In this document: positions 1 through 12,185 of the stretch, piece by piece
Layout: the number at the start of each line of letters is the position of its first letter
Position numbering within the stretch: the stretch's first letter is position 1
Assembly: GCA_018343915.1 (NCBI GenBank)
Contig: JABRWF010000008.1
Location: 1,240,001-1,304,000 of the forward strand
Source of the DNA: Agroathelia rolfsii
Lineage: Eukaryota > Basidiomycota > Agaricomycetes > Amylocorticiales > Amylocorticiaceae
Length of the DNA: 64,000 bases
Direction of reading: 5' to 3'
Translations under genes and position numbers: made by a program
The notes under the pieces: generated by a model
What the model was told of the DNA's origin: nothing
Databases searched by the model: none
The model's input: the letters and a program-made list of their open reading frames with translations, nothing else

Positions 1-1277
1 TTCGACTCGCGATTAAGCAGGTCGCGATAGAGCCTATCATACAGCTTCCTTCGGTATTTGATAGCTAGAGGGTTGCCAATCGGCTTTTGGGCAAGTTCGC
101 AGAGAATGTATGTCGCAATGTTGAGGCCAAATATTGATGGTAAGGGGCCTATTGAAGGGTAGTCAACTGAGTAAAATCTGAGAATCCAAGGATCTTGAAT
201 ACTTACCTAGCACAGGAAGAACGCGAACTCGGAAATCGTCAAAAACCCCAAGCTCTTTCACATTGCCCTTCTGGAACTCGTCTTCCGGCAGTGGTAGGAG
301 CTTCACGTCTCCCGGAACCTCGCTCGAGTACACGACAGGTATACCCCCTGTGACGCCATATTGCGCTCGCAGCCTTCGACGTACAGACCTGGCTAAGGGA
401 TCGTAGAGTGTCTCGGATATATCGGCTATATGAATCCGCGTCGGGTCGCATTTCGCGCCTGCACCCATAGAAGAGAAGACGGGTATGTTGTGAGAGTGGC
501 AATAGCCAAGTAAATCGACCTTGGTGGTAATGTTGTCAATCGCATCTGTCACGTTTGTGAGCAGTGTCATCAGCGGATTAGGGAAGAAAAAAATGTACCA
601 ATGACCCAGTCTACCCCTTCAAGAAACCGGCTGCCTTCTTCCTTCCGCCAGACGTCTATATGGGTTTCAACCTCCGTCCATTTGGAGAACTGGTGAATGG
701 TACGAGCGACACAATTCACTTTGGGAGTACCAACATCGACCAGGAGAGCGGTGGCATGTCTGTTCAGCGATGAGAGTGTGACGTAGTCGAAGTCTATCAG
801 TCGAATGTAGGATACCCCACTAGAAAAGGCTGGCAAAGATTAATCCAGGATAGACAGAGTCGTAAGGGGCTCCCTTACGATCTAGCAAGCATTACGGCTG
901 CCCTATACGCTTGATGAGTACTGTTTAGGTCGTCGAAGTCAAGTATTGAGCAGTACGAACCAGCTTCCAACACCTCCACACCCAATGATGGCAACCCTCC
1001 CCTTGCGCAGCTTGGTCATGCCTTCTTCACCAAAGAAAGCATAGTTTCGAGCTAGCTGTTCTCGAATTAGCTCCTCTGTTGGTGGCAGCTGTTCGGATGA
1101 AATGTGGGCGTCTTCATCAAGATTTCGCAATATATCTTCGTTGAGATGCTTGCGTTTTTCAAGGCGTGTATAACGATCATAGGCAGTGATGGCGCCAAAA
1201 GTTGCGACTGAAGCTGCGACGGCTGTAAGAATCAGCTGAGTGCCATGAGAGGCGCGTACGTCGAGTAACTTTTGCAT
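1..1277 (-). CDS. tRNA threonylcarbamoyladenosine dehydratase, Tcd1/Tcd2-like (3' end beyond window)
   Basis: E1-like ThiF/MoeB-fold enzyme. The family uses ATP to cyclise t6A37 of ANN-decoding tRNAs to ct6A, and in yeast Tcd1 and Tcd2 sit at the mitochondrial outer membrane. Seen here: ATG at 1277; an N-terminal hydrophobic helix (about residues 12-32) followed by a basic stretch, which fits a membrane anchor; the nucleotide-binding motif VAIIGCGGVGSW; LIDFDYVTLSSLNRHA; and DAIDNITTKVDLL. Exons on the minus strand are 961-1277, 879-902, 599-819, 207-545 and 1-148. Exon 2 is only 24 nt but restores the conserved AVMLARSGVSYIRLIDFD reading, so I trust it. The frame is open to the left edge, so the C-terminus is missing. 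Other ThiF-fold enzymes (Uba4, Uba3) are less likely because of the N-terminal anchor and the SSLNRHA motif. Confidence 0.87.
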
Positions 1278-2310
1278 GTATATCCCAATGGTAGAAAGAG
1301 CTTGAGTCACGGAAACTTGGGGTTCGGAAGCAAAGAAAATCCAAGGATACGGCTTGACTGGATACTGTGACGTCTTCACCGGCTTCGAGCTTCAATCAAA
1401 TCTTCGGAGTCTCTTGAACTGAATGGCTTCCAAATCACCAATTTCATCGGTAAAGGCTTCAAGCTTCAAAAAAGCTTGAAACTTCATCTTTTCAACGGCT
1501 TCAAATTACACTATATCGCCAGCTGCTTCATCTTCAAGTTGAGTGCCACGGTAGCGACTGCCGTGGTCTGAAAGCACACGCTCTGAAGAGAGACATGCTT
1601 TGAATGGCTCTGTGCTTTTCTGGCCCCAGTGCTCCTACTGGCCCTCAGTATTCAAGTTGCACAAACCGCGTGCTAATGTATCATGCAGTAAACCAACTCC
1701 ACTAACTACATCCATCACTCACGTCTAGCCAAATGCCTAATATGACCGAATCCTTCCTTCTAAAGAGAACCCTTTGGGGCTAACCGTTAGGCATGATATT
1801 TTGACGATAAAATAACCTAAAGAAAATAATGCTTTTTGCCTTTCTTTTTCTGTGATGTTTTAGTTCGAGTCCATGGTTATCAGTACTTGCGGCATGGTTT
1901 GTAGCCTCTGTATATCCACTATTTAGGATGCACAGATTTGGAACCTCTAGTATTGCTGGTAGTCTCTGTTACTCGGCTACTATCATGAGTATGCAATTAT
2001 GATTTTCGGCTCCCGACTTAATCTGCTTATCCCAGCCGCTACTGCAAACCAATGGCATTCAAGTTATTGGCATCCTTAGCCATAAGTTAACATTTAGGAG
2101 GAGGGTGAAGATGCATACAGAGGATATGACTCTTGATATAGCTTACTAACCAAGAAACGCAATGTTGTAAAACTTCATGACTAACGAAATGCTCATTGTC
2201 TACGTCTACGTGCTTATTGATACTGGTGTTTCGGAAAGGCTTCTTATTTTTCCCTTGCCCAATTGATGCTTGGCTTTCCACATGATACTTTTTTTTTTTT
2301 TTTTAAATTA

Positions 2311-2393
2311 CATTTGTATACCGCATCATGTACTGAAGACAAACTACGGTGTAAGTAGTTGAGAAGTAGGGTCAGATAGTAAGGGAAGTATGG
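2311..2393 (+). repeat. solo relative of the foldback element at 4.75-4.98 kb
   Basis: This stretch follows a T-rich run at 2290-2304. It shares the block CATCATGTACT, then AGACAAACTACGGTGT, then TAAGGGAAGT in the same order and spacing as 4901-4981. It looks like a single arm or a deleted copy of the same non-autonomous element. No coding capacity was seen. Confidence 0.6.
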
Positions 2394-2466
2394 AGGATAA
2401 TGGCATAGGAAAATTTAGGAGAGTTGAAGCTGCATATAAAATGGCCAGCTAGATATGACAATTAAG

Positions 2467-2600
2467 ATCAAGAGAGGGAAAACAAAAATAAGGCCAAGAA
2501 AACAAAACAAAGCCGAGAAATAAAACAAAGTCAATCAAACAAAAACAAAAGAAACCGAGGAAACAGAACAAAGCTGAGAAAACACAACAAAGCATATGGT
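2467..2600. repeat. A-rich imperfect tandem repeat (AACAAAGC-GAGAA type)
   Basis: About 130 bp of diverged repeats built from GAAAACA, ACAAAG and GCCGAGAAA words. On the minus strand this creates an open frame rich in Phe, Leu and Cys. I regard that frame as a by-product of the repeat. Confidence 0.6.
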
Positions 2601-4748
2601 TGCATAGAGTGAGAAGGATATGGGAAAAATAATTACGAGCCAATGGGTAGGGGTTGTATAGCGTCAGGGAGTTTTGCAAAGGCATTTGAACCTGCCACGT
2701 GATACTTAGACCCGGCATCAGGGTAGCTCTAATATATTCATATCTGAGGCTGACGACATCTACAAATACACATTGAGATGCCAGAACAACCCCTTAGAGA
2801 ACATTGATTGGTGTTATATCAAATAGAAACCTCATAACTGGGTCATGGGTCTTATGACATCCCTGGAAATGACAATCATTGGTTTCTAGCATTAACTTTT
2901 GTGTGTCTACACTTCGAAATTAATCCAGTTTCTTCCATAATCGCGGCAATACCTAAATCAAGTGACATTTGGAATTTCTTATTTCAATACGCAAATATTA
3001 TTGCGAGGACTGCTGTGGGAAATATATGGCTTACGAATTCGTGATTCATCTGCTGACTACATTTACCAAGCGTCGGCCAGGATATTATACCATAATTATT
3101 AGCCCAAAGCATTCTAAGCTGAAACAGAAACGGAGTAGCATTATAAATGAGATATGTATTCTAAAGGCCGCTTGTCCATTACTAACTTTACCATAGAGTC
3201 TGACATATCTGTACCATTTGACCACGAACATGTCTACTGCTAAGCCCATTGTTCTCGTACGTATAATTATCTATTGTCATCATCTCCATTCTACTCATTA
3301 TAAAAGCAGGTTACAGGCATTTCCGGTTTCGTCAAATCGCATGTTGCTTATCATCTCTTGCAGACGGGCTATATCGTTCGTGGGTAGGCCAACATTCCGT
3401 TTTTCTTCCTACCAGAACCATCTAATTGCAGTGCTTCTCCAGCACCGTGCGTCAAGCCCGCGCGGAATCGATCAGAGAAACTGCTGGGGTCGTCCATTCT
3501 AACCTACAGATCACTGAGGTTAACGACACCAGTTGCGGCGATTTAATTGAAGGTTCGTAATACTTTCCAAAGCCGTTGCTTTCCTCAGTAAGCGATGACT
3601 TTGGCAGATCTTGGCGCCATTATACACGTAGCCTTAATTTGCCTAGAAATGGAGACAATGCAAAACTTCTAAATGAAAGGATGTCATCATCTATATTTAG
3701 AAGATCCCTGAAAGCTTTGCGCCGCCATCTCAGACTGCTGTAGACGGTACTTTAAACATGCTGAGGCAGGCCGTCAACAATGGTATCAGCCAGGTTATCC
3801 TTACCAGCAACCTTGTAGCAATTTTCAATCGTAAGCAAGCTTTCTTGTCCGGTGTATGAATGCAAATTATGTATCGACTTGCAGCCAACTTTGATAATGT
3901 TTACTCCGGGGTAACATGGTCTGAAAAAGGTAATTGTTATCATAACATCAATATACCTTCAAACAGAGTTGGCACACCCAAGTTTCACTCGTTAGACTAG
4001 GGAAATGGGACATGGGACGAAGCCATTGAAAGCAAAGACCCCGCTTTTATATACTGCGCTTCCAAAATACTTGCATAACGTGCAGCCTGGAAGTTTGCAC
4101 AGGAAAAGTCTTCCCTTGACCTCACTATGAGTATGTTTTCCATTTTCTAGTCAAGCTATAGTGCCCCAGTTCTAAACAGCCACTTTTCAGTTTTAGCGGC
4201 GTTCATATATGGACCGCCCGCACCAGAATTTTCTCTATGCGGCTCACGAATAAGCACAAACAGCTTCTATTCAAGCCCTGATCATGGGTGGACGAAGTTT
4301 TGATGATACGGTTAACTCACTCCTTGAGTCAGAGAAGCCGTTATTCACTTGATCTTGAGGGTTGCTGAGAGGTTGTAATTACCCTTAGTATATAAGCAAC
4401 AAATACTGATGTCTCATTTCGAATAATTGATTGATACCAGATTAACGGTACCACTTATAATTATGTGAAATGTGTCGTAAGGTGTGAAGCCATCAGCCAT
4501 AGTGGCAGCCCTGTGCGGTATATAAATGTAAAAATAAAATAAATAAATCGAGGCACATGATAACTGTGGAGCCATGCTGTGGGAGTCGGCATCTAGGCAT
4601 TATTGGATAGAACACGAACAACCCGTTGAACCCCCCCCTCCCCCCCTCCTCAATCCAGTCATATATAGAACTGGCATCTCGGCCATCAGACCCGGGAACT
4701 TGGATAGAACACGGATAGAACATAACACGTCTTATGGAAAGTCATCCA

Positions 4749-4870
4749 CTTCCCTCACCTTCCAAACGCATATTACAGCTCCTTACACTGTAGTTTGTCT
4801 ACAGTACATAATATGGTATATAAATGTATTAAAAAAAGAAATTCCATGTGATCTGAGCAGCCGCTATGTC

Positions 4871-4901
<31 letters not shown>

Positions 4902-4981
4902 CGTTTATATACTGCATCATGTACTATAGACAAACTACGGTGTGAGGAGCTATGGTGACTGTTTGGAAGGTAAGGGAAGTG
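4749..4981. mobile_element. MITE-like foldback element
   Basis: 4749-4828 and 4901-4981 are inverted copies of about 80 bp with scattered mismatches. The left arm contains TTACACTGTAGTTTGTCTAC, and the right arm contains the reverse-complement block GACAAACTACGGTGTGAGG. The loop ends in a T16 run directly followed by about 15 A. The size, long inverted arms, AT-rich loop and absence of coding sequence suggest a non-autonomous DNA transposon. I could not identify a target-site duplication or the superfamily. Confidence 0.55.
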
Positions 4982-5292
4982 TGGTGTGTAGTAGCGCAGC
5001 TGCTATGTCGTTGCATCATCCTTGGAAGCATATGGAAGCATATGGATATGCAAAATAGGGACAGACACTTACCAAATATGAAAATTTATCTACATTAGGT
5101 ACTATGTGCCGGAACGGACCGAGATGGGGTCGGCGATTTGGGCTTAGAGTGAAAAACTGGACCAAAAATTTGCTTCCGCAACACCTGTTGCAAGTTGCAG
5201 CCATGCATGATTAGCACGAGGAATCAGAACTGAGGTTTGAAATTTTGAAATCTCCGATGCCAGAAGCATTCCATGCGAACTCCCTATCAGAG

Positions 5293-5353
5293 CATAACTC
5301 CTTATATGACTCTTGGCGTTACCGATCACCATGATTTAATAGGGAGTCAACTG
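5293..5353 (+). repeat. pogo-like (Tc1/mariner) terminal relic, copy 1
   Basis: It contains CTCTTGGCGTTACCGATC and ends in GGGAGTCAACTGTA. Read on the minus strand the end is TACAGTTGACTCCC, which resembles the TACAGTCG-type ends of fungal pogo/Fot1 elements. A second relic in the same orientation lies at 5634-5705, and a shorter match lies at about 5356-5385. The family assignment is inference from the end motif only. Confidence 0.35.
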
Positions 5354-5633
5354 TAGCCCCTTGTAACTAATATTATCTTGGCGTCAGAAATTCGGTATGC
5401 AGCTAGACTTCATAATCCTCATTTTCTTCTATTTCTCTTGAAACTAATAGCCCTATATAGAAGGTGAGTCTCGGCAGAGGAGTAAATCAGGAATATGAGC
5501 TTCGGCAAACTGTCAAATGGCAAAAGGCTGCCAGCCCGCCCATCCAATACCCGGCACCACTCTGCATTGCTTTGACCCACATCATATAGTAAAAACGGAA
5601 GCATATCTATGGAGCTGCCCCTCTGTTTGTTGA

Positions 5634-5705
5634 TAACCTCTTATAACTAATATTGTCTTGGCGTAATCGATCAATATTACAGTAGTTAAAAGAGGTACGA
5701 CTGTA
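5634..5705 (+). repeat. pogo-like (Tc1/mariner) terminal relic, copy 2
   Basis: It contains ATATTGTCTTGGCGTAATCG and ends in AGAGGTACGACTGTA, in the same orientation as copy 1. The ends CCTCTTATAACT and AGTTAAAAGAGG form an internal inverted repeat, so the unit could fold on itself. No transposase is present nearby. Confidence 0.35.
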
Positions 5706-6530
5706 TAGCACTGGCACTCTAGTATGCTTGATAATGGCTTGATGATATAAATCTATTGATTGTGGAATAGTGCATCAAAATGCCAAAGCCGGCTGACATT
5801 GATGATGAACATTATCGATAAACCTCCTGCAGGTGCCAGGCAAGCGCCCCTAAAGAATATCAGCATGAAGCCAGATTGCCGCCCATATATTTCAAATTCA
5901 GGGTGTCCGAGCCAACGTTACCTTTGTAAGCACTTCGCGATTCAAGATCTCGGTGCTCATCCTTTCATGTTCAAATTCTGTCACTGGATAGTAAATATTA
6001 TAGAGGCAGGGTGCCTAATGGATTTTTTGCACTTTAGTGGGTGAAGGAAAGATTACAGAATTCGCATAAGCAATCCATCCCAACTGGCAGTGCTAGCCTA
6101 GCATAGCCCTAACACCGCACGGTGTGATTTTTCTTGGGCGGTGTCACGGTCTGGAGTCTTGTTCGCTTCTATCGAAGGCGCCTCCTGCCAGTGTACAACA
6201 AACTTAAAAGCATAACTCTGCTTCCTGAATTTAATCCAAGAGACTAGACTCGGGTGCGGGTGATACAAGACAATATAGACGATTATGTATAGATTAGCGG
6301 CATGAACTCGGTGATTATCCACTAGTAGTCAATACACTGTAGGAGCACCGATAAACTCACTGCCATATATATCGTCGTTGAGTTCTTATTTGCCCACTTG
6401 AACTTGCTTTCGAGTCCTCTGAATCAGATTACGATCGAGCTTCAATTTGAATCGGCTGCAGTATTCTCACCAACTACTCATGTCTTATCCACACACCTCG
6501 AAGCCCCCTCCAGGCGATTTTGTATTTGAC

Positions 6531-9500
6531 ATGTCTGAGTCATTGCCCTCGCAACCAACTGGCGTAAGCGCTACACTACACTTCTTAATCAATCCTGAAT
6601 TACATCATTTGAAAATGCAGTCGGACGATTTGATACATGTGCCGAGTTATTCAACCGATGAGGATCCTCAGTTGTCGACACCACAGCAACTTCCTCATCC
6701 TAAGGGTGTTAGTATCTTCAACTTCCAATACTTACATATTTGTAGAAGTTAAATGCCCTTCTTAGGGCGACACCGTGATTGAGTCCTCTAAGTCATCGAC
6801 TCTACATCCGATAGCATTTCAAGGTGAAGACAATAATTCGATCAAAGACACGATTGTCCAAGACGATAGGGATCAGGTTAATACTAGTAACGGATTGGTA
6901 TGTTTGATCAAGCGAATTTACCGTTCGAATTCTGGATAATAATGAAATGCTGACATTGGCGTACGATGACAGCATATTAGTAGCGCGCCCGTGAGTATAT
7001 TTTCCAAGTTCATTTTCGATATTACATTAAGCATCCAAGTTTGCACATAGAATCAAGGAATTCACGCTGTTTCATTTCGAGTCCCAAACAAACCCCCCGA
7101 GGCCAAGACTGAACGGGTCAGAGCTAACCTCAATCGCATGGTCTTCAACTTTAACATGATTTTGTATATAGGAAGAAAAAGACGAGAAGAAGGCAACAAA
7201 GCTCAAAAGCACCGACAAGAATGACGGATGGCCTAAAGTCTACAACGAGTACAAATCCATGGATGAAGAATGGTCAAAGAAAAAGAATGACCATATTGAC
7301 ACTCTTCTTGTTTTCGTAAGATTTTGATCTAATTTCCTAATCCTCCGTTTCCTTTCTAAGTCATCCTATTCTCTAAAGGCAGGTCTTTTCTCGACTGTAT
7401 TAACGGCATTCCTGGTCCAGGTTTATACTGAGCTCCATCCCGACAATACTCAACTATCTATCCTCCTTGATATGTCCAATCAGCTCCATGCCATTTCGCT
7501 TGGTCAGGTTGCACAAGCGAGCACTGGCAATGCCTTATATGCGCCCACAGACCCATCCAAATCACTCATTGCTACTACATCATTATGGTTCGTTAGTTTG
7601 GTCCTGTCACTTGGCTCTGCTTTCTTCGGGATTCTTGTCAAACAGTGGTTACGCGAATATATGGCCTGGACAGATATTTCCCCTGCACACGATGCCATCC
7701 ACGTTCGGCAATATCGCCATAATGATCTAAAGAATTGGCGTGTTGAAACAATCGTAATGGTTATATCCGAATGCCTCCAATTAGGTTTAGTCCTCTTCTT
7801 TATTGGATTAGCGACGCTGCTATGGGAAATCAACAAAATAGTTGCGGCAGTAGCCACTGTCTCTGTTGGCTTGGTACTTCTCTCTGCCGCCATGACAGCA
7901 GTTCTCCCCGCATTTCTGCTGAGCTGTCCGTACCGCGGTAGAATATCTTTCACACTTGCATGGGCACTTCGGGATGCGCCGGCTCATCTCTCTCACACCT
8001 TGATCCGAATTTCCTTTGGCATAGCTGCCATACCTACGGTCCTAAGAGATGGCGCTCTGTCATACCTTCGACATGCATTAATGCACCTTCCTCGTACATT
8101 GGTTGATGCCGTAGCTGCATCACCCAAGACCCTCCGAAATGGTACTCAGTCGTGGATTCACCACAGCAGCACTGCATTACAGAAATGGCATGAAAAGTTG
8201 AAGGGATATCCAGATAGCATTCCACGGGTTGAGGATCACAGAAATTGGAGAGATATGGATTTGCTACTTCGCTTGCCTAAGCAGGACAGTAATGACAGCT
8301 CGAAAAGGGTCTTGGATATGTGCACATCCCTCTTCTGGCTTATTTCTCATCGAGACGTTCCCAACGCTCAGAGTCTTGTCCAGCAATGTCTTTCCGATCT
8401 TCAAATCCCTGGAATCTCACTCGAACTCTTCAAAAACTCTCAGGGTCGCCCCCAAGCGGGATTAAAAGCATACGACTCGGGTGCCAATCGCTACCGTAAA
8501 CTCGAATTTGATGTTTACTGTCAAGTTCTGCTTGGATCTATGAAATCCAGTTCATTAGGGCCAGATATGCTGAAGGACTGCGATAATCTTCAAGAGTTCA
8601 TTGGCAGAGTTCTCCCGTATAGAACAGTAAACCATGACTCAAAGTCAAACACTACTAGCACCCACACTCTCCCATCGTATGCTTTCGATGACGAATCTAT
8701 TACATCACTTTCCGATGCCATTCAGTTTGCTGACCGAAAATCCCACGGTGCAATTTCAGCAAACTTTTTCTCGCTGGCGAACAAATTGTTGGATCCGCAG
8801 GTCTTTTTCTCTCAGGAATTGACCCTCGTTGCGCCACTTTTACGTATACTCTTTTTGCTCTGGTACTGTTCAGACTATTATTGGATGCAACGTTATCAGG
8901 GTCTCGATCTCGGTGATACTGACTCTTTCATGGAACCTCAGCGTCAATCTTATCAACGCTTGGAACAAACTTTCACTAAGCTTTTAGCGCAACCACAGCA
9001 AATTGTGTCCGCTAGAGATCTCCAAGATCATCAAGATAATCAGGGCCACTACGATGCTATAGTCGATATTTTGGGATTTGGTATGCCCGTTGGTTTCTTT
9101 AGCATGCCGGACTATACAGCCTCGAATGGTATGGCTTTTTCATTAATTTTAGGGTGATGTTTCCTGATCTAAATTACAGGCTATACCATTAGGAACATCA
9201 TGAAATCAATAGTACGTTTCGTCGAGTACTATGAAGAGTTATCCTCGCCTTCAGGCACAAACGAGTACGAGAGCGATTACAGCAACCGTGCAGCGGGGAC
9301 TGCCAATATCTTTTGGAGCTCGTCCAATCTTATCATTCTTTCTGACAACAAGGAGCATCTGGAAATTCCAGATGAAGATCATTCCGAATTCCTTACAGCG
9401 ATGCAGAAGGTACTGGTAGCTCAGGCTGGGCTTCAGGACTCCGTGCGACGTCATTTAGATGATTATGACGTCCTTTACATAATCCGCCATCGCTCATGCC

Positions 9501-9667
9501 TCCCGGATGGCTTCGTTTTGACTCTAAAGAAGGCTGCCGAGGATGATAACCTTGACACCTGGATGGCACTAGGCGTGGCCCAGAACTTTTTTCAACATAT
9601 TGAAGGGATTTATCCTGAGCCACCTACGTCATTTTGGGACGTGTTCGAAAACGTCAATGACACCTAA
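6531..9667 (+). CDS. DUF6535-type four-TM membrane protein, copy A (complete)
   Basis: Function unknown. I recognise the N-terminal membrane region as what Pfam calls DUF6535, a basidiomycete domain. Exons: 6531-6563, 6621-6707, 6766-6897, 6973-6990, 7051-7116, 7172-7315, 7379-9128 and 9180-9667, giving 905 aa. The start MSESLPSQPTG matches the MSD starts of copies D-F. ATG 6480 is in frame, and the 57-nt first intron could be read through, so the N-terminus is uncertain. A charged N-terminus leads to a WPKVYNEYKSMDEEW motif. Hydrophobic segments lie at about 161-180, 225-247 (SLWFVSLVLSLGSAFFGILV), 287-310 and 313-340, then CPYRG, a long amphipathic linker and the C-terminal domain with YIIRHRSCLPDGFVLTLKKA. 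It is the only plus-strand copy, about 23 kb from the array, and the most diverged of the intact ones. Membrane location is predicted, and topology is unknown. Confidence 0.8.
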
Positions 9668-10338
9668 ACTGTATCCGAAATCATTGTAGTGATCCAAATA
9701 ATACGAGATAGATGAGCGGACGCATTAAAATTCAATTTGATTATACCGGTAGTTACTTCAGTACTAGTACGACCACTCAGGCTGCTTGTCAGTACGAAAG
9801 TAGCAATAAATTCGTAAGAATTCTGCTCCATAGTACTACTATCCAGGGCACTCTATTATAGTCTGCCCACTGGTCTTTCGGAGTGAAGCACTTTCATTTT
9901 GGGTCTTTGGTAATTGGTACCTCTGAGTCACTGAGTCACGGTCAAGTCAAGCTAATTGAGCTGGACTTCACTCATCTTATCCGTAATATTGACAAAGTAT
10001 AAGCATGATATCATATAAATAGCCTAGTCAGAAACACAAATTGTATGTTAGCTAGACAAACATCCTATAGCAATATGAATTGTCTGGAGTATCTGTTGAT
10101 ATCCAAGTCCTTGCAATTGGCTGCAAAATTCAGCCGCCACCGTTACAGTGGTGGACACGTTACATACGCATCGACGCAGTCTCACTGGCACACCGTGACT
10201 GCTTGGATTGAACAAGCTAAACTCCAACTCAGGCTGCCAGTGTTCAAGCACAAGACTTTCCTATAATCACTATCGCCAGTGGCTATTGTTAATCACAGGC
10301 ATTTATCTACTCCATCATTGCTGTCTCGCCCTCCAACC
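9668..10338. other. intergenic, no feature recognised
   Basis: About 670 bp between the DUF6535 copy A stop and the Yip1-domain gene start. I see only short open frames with no family resemblance. It presumably holds the 3' end of the first gene and the promoter of the second. Confidence 0.5.
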
Positions 10339-11705
10339 ATGGCCTATGTCTCTGTTGAATCCGACGATGTACATCTCTCCCGTCACATATACCTTTAACA
10401 TACGAAATCTTGTCTGACCTCTGCGCAACTGTTCATATTTTCGGTTGAAACCCACAGCGTCTAGAAGAAGGCCCTGAAGGGCTCGAATTCAAATGTGAAC
10501 TCTCACCGCTGGTTTTTGGTTACTCTCGCACACATATGCTGATTGTGGGAACGGTGTTGATCCAGCTTTTCTTGGTACAACAAATGCAAGCTCTGGAAAT
10601 GCCGGCTCTGGTACGTCTGGATCTGCCGCGAATGTAAATCGAGGTGAGCGTGTGCTGGGATATGCATACTACTCTTGAGTGCTCAAGAATATCCTATCGT
10701 CTCCAGGCTTCCTAGCTGACCAGCCCGGCAAGTCCAGTTCGAGTCGGTTCTGGGATGTCGAGTATTACCAGGACTACTTTGATGTCGACACAAAGACGGT
10801 AGCGGCACTTGTACTCTCTCCTAGTGTCGAAGTTTACACCTTCTCCTTCCAGGTCCTCACAAGATGCTACTCCACCCTCCTCCCCAACTCTTCCAACTAC
10901 CTCTCCACGCACTTACAGCCCTCGCCAGATCTCTACGGCCCGTTCTGGACACTTACGACGCTCATCCTAACGCTCTTCCTCTCCTCCTCGCTCGCGGCGT
11001 CTATCACGGCCTACCTCTCGCCCACGACGCCCGAATACGACTACGACTTCACGCTGCTCAGTGTCGGCGTCACGCTCGTGTATGCATATGGCCTCGCACT
11101 GCCCGTCGCAATCTGGCTCGCGCTGCGGTACATGGGCGTCGGCGAGTGGAGCGTCGTCGAAGCCGTCGCGCTGTGGGGGTATGGGCAGTTTGTGTGGATC
11201 CCCGTGTCGGTGAGTGGCTGTTAAAGAGCTGTGTTTTTCTTAGCCGGGTGGGGTGCATGGGCTGATTCGATGAACTTAGATTCTGTGCGTGATACCCATC
11301 CCGATTGTGCGCTGGGTGCTCGTCGGTCTCGCGTTCCTCCTCTCGGGGTACTTCCTCGTCATCAACACGTACCCCATACTCGCCTCCGTAAGTCCCTCGC
11401 ACTTTCCATTCCCACTCTCCCTCTCCTTTTAGCCTCCACTCCGACCAACGGACTGACATGCACCTACCGACCCCCCTCCCCTCCGTCCGTGCGCATATGC
11501 ACAGTCCGAACATAAATACATGCGCGGCCTCATCGTCGTCGTCGCGATCCTACACGCCGGCCTGGCGCTGACGTTCAAAGTCCTCTTCTTCTCCTACTAC
11601 GTTGTGTCCGAGATCGGCACCAAAGACCCCATTGGAGAGGATCCAGTTGCGAATGCGACGACGACCGCCGCTGCGATGTTGATTCGTTCCGTTTTATCTG
11701 CTTGA
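10339..11705 (+). CDS. Yip1-domain protein, YIPF1/YIPF2-like
   Basis: Yip1-family proteins are multi-pass membrane proteins of the ER-Golgi system that work with Rab/Ypt GTPases in vesicle traffic. Exons: 10339-10368, 10458-10494, 10566-10643, 10707-11209, 11280-11387 and 11505-11705, giving 318 aa. The start has a good context (CCAACCATGG) and opens MAYVSVESDD. A Gly/Ser-rich linker comes before the signature FWDVEYYQDYFDVDT and then PDLYGPFW. Five hydrophobic segments follow, including the ends of exon 4 (GYGQFVWIPVS) and exon 5 (GYFLVINTYPILAS). Exons sum to a whole number of codons. The FDVDT and DLYGPFW motifs fit the YIPF1/2 branch better than Yip1/YIPF5. It converges on the peroxidase-like gene downstream. 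Confidence 0.85.
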
Positions 11706-12185
11706 AGAAGTGTGGGAGACAAAAAAAAAAAAGTGAAATGCTTGTTCTTTTTTTGTTGTTGTCATCTTACCCATGTGTTGTGGACATGCAAAATTTCGCC
11801 ATTATATCCGGATCGACATCAATCAATCTTTTTTTTTTTTTTCCAAGGGCGTGAAGAATGCGATGTGGAATAATGGCGGCATCCTGCATCTATTCATTCC
11901 CTTCCCTTGACGAGGAAGCGTTTATGATGAATGCAGCGGGCGCAATTGGGTTCGTTCACGTATGGAAACTTTTTTCACAATGATATTATCGTATTCATGA
12001 GTGGATAACAAATGCGTGAGCTTACATTGAGAATAAAACAGAGTAAGAAGAACAAATGCGCGTTCGTTCGTTGTCATGAAAAAAAAAAAGATGCAAGAAA
12101 AGAAATTTTGGTGTCGCAAAATCATAAATCCCCCCTCCCTTCCCTCGTAATAAACCATCAACCCCTTTTACACTCCTCTTCTTCT
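11706..12185. other. convergent intergenic region with poly-T/poly-A runs
   Basis: This 480 bp lies between two converging genes and should hold both 3' ends. Runs of A at about 11721-11731 and of T at 11829-11842 are visible, with no coding sequence that I trust. Confidence 0.5.

Larger units (their letters stand above)
1278..6530. other. gene-poor AT-rich intergenic region with relic repeats
   Basis: I see no convincing gene in this 5.2 kb. Open frames here are short, and several are translations of low-complexity DNA, for example the AAAACAAAG-like run at 2467-2600. Just upstream of the Tcd start (1380-1510) the words GGCTTC, CTTCAAG and CTTGAA recur irregularly. The region holds the foldback element at 4749-4981, its solo relative at 2311-2393, and the pogo-like relics around 5293-5705, which are listed separately. 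Confidence 0.6.

Noticed and set aside
2449..2718. Phe/Leu/Cys-rich minus-strand frame that looks like a membrane protein
   Set aside because: Produced by an A-rich imperfect tandem repeat.
11070..11513. 147-aa minus-strand frame
   Set aside because: Overlaps GC-rich exons of the Yip1-domain gene; Arg-rich with no family likeness.
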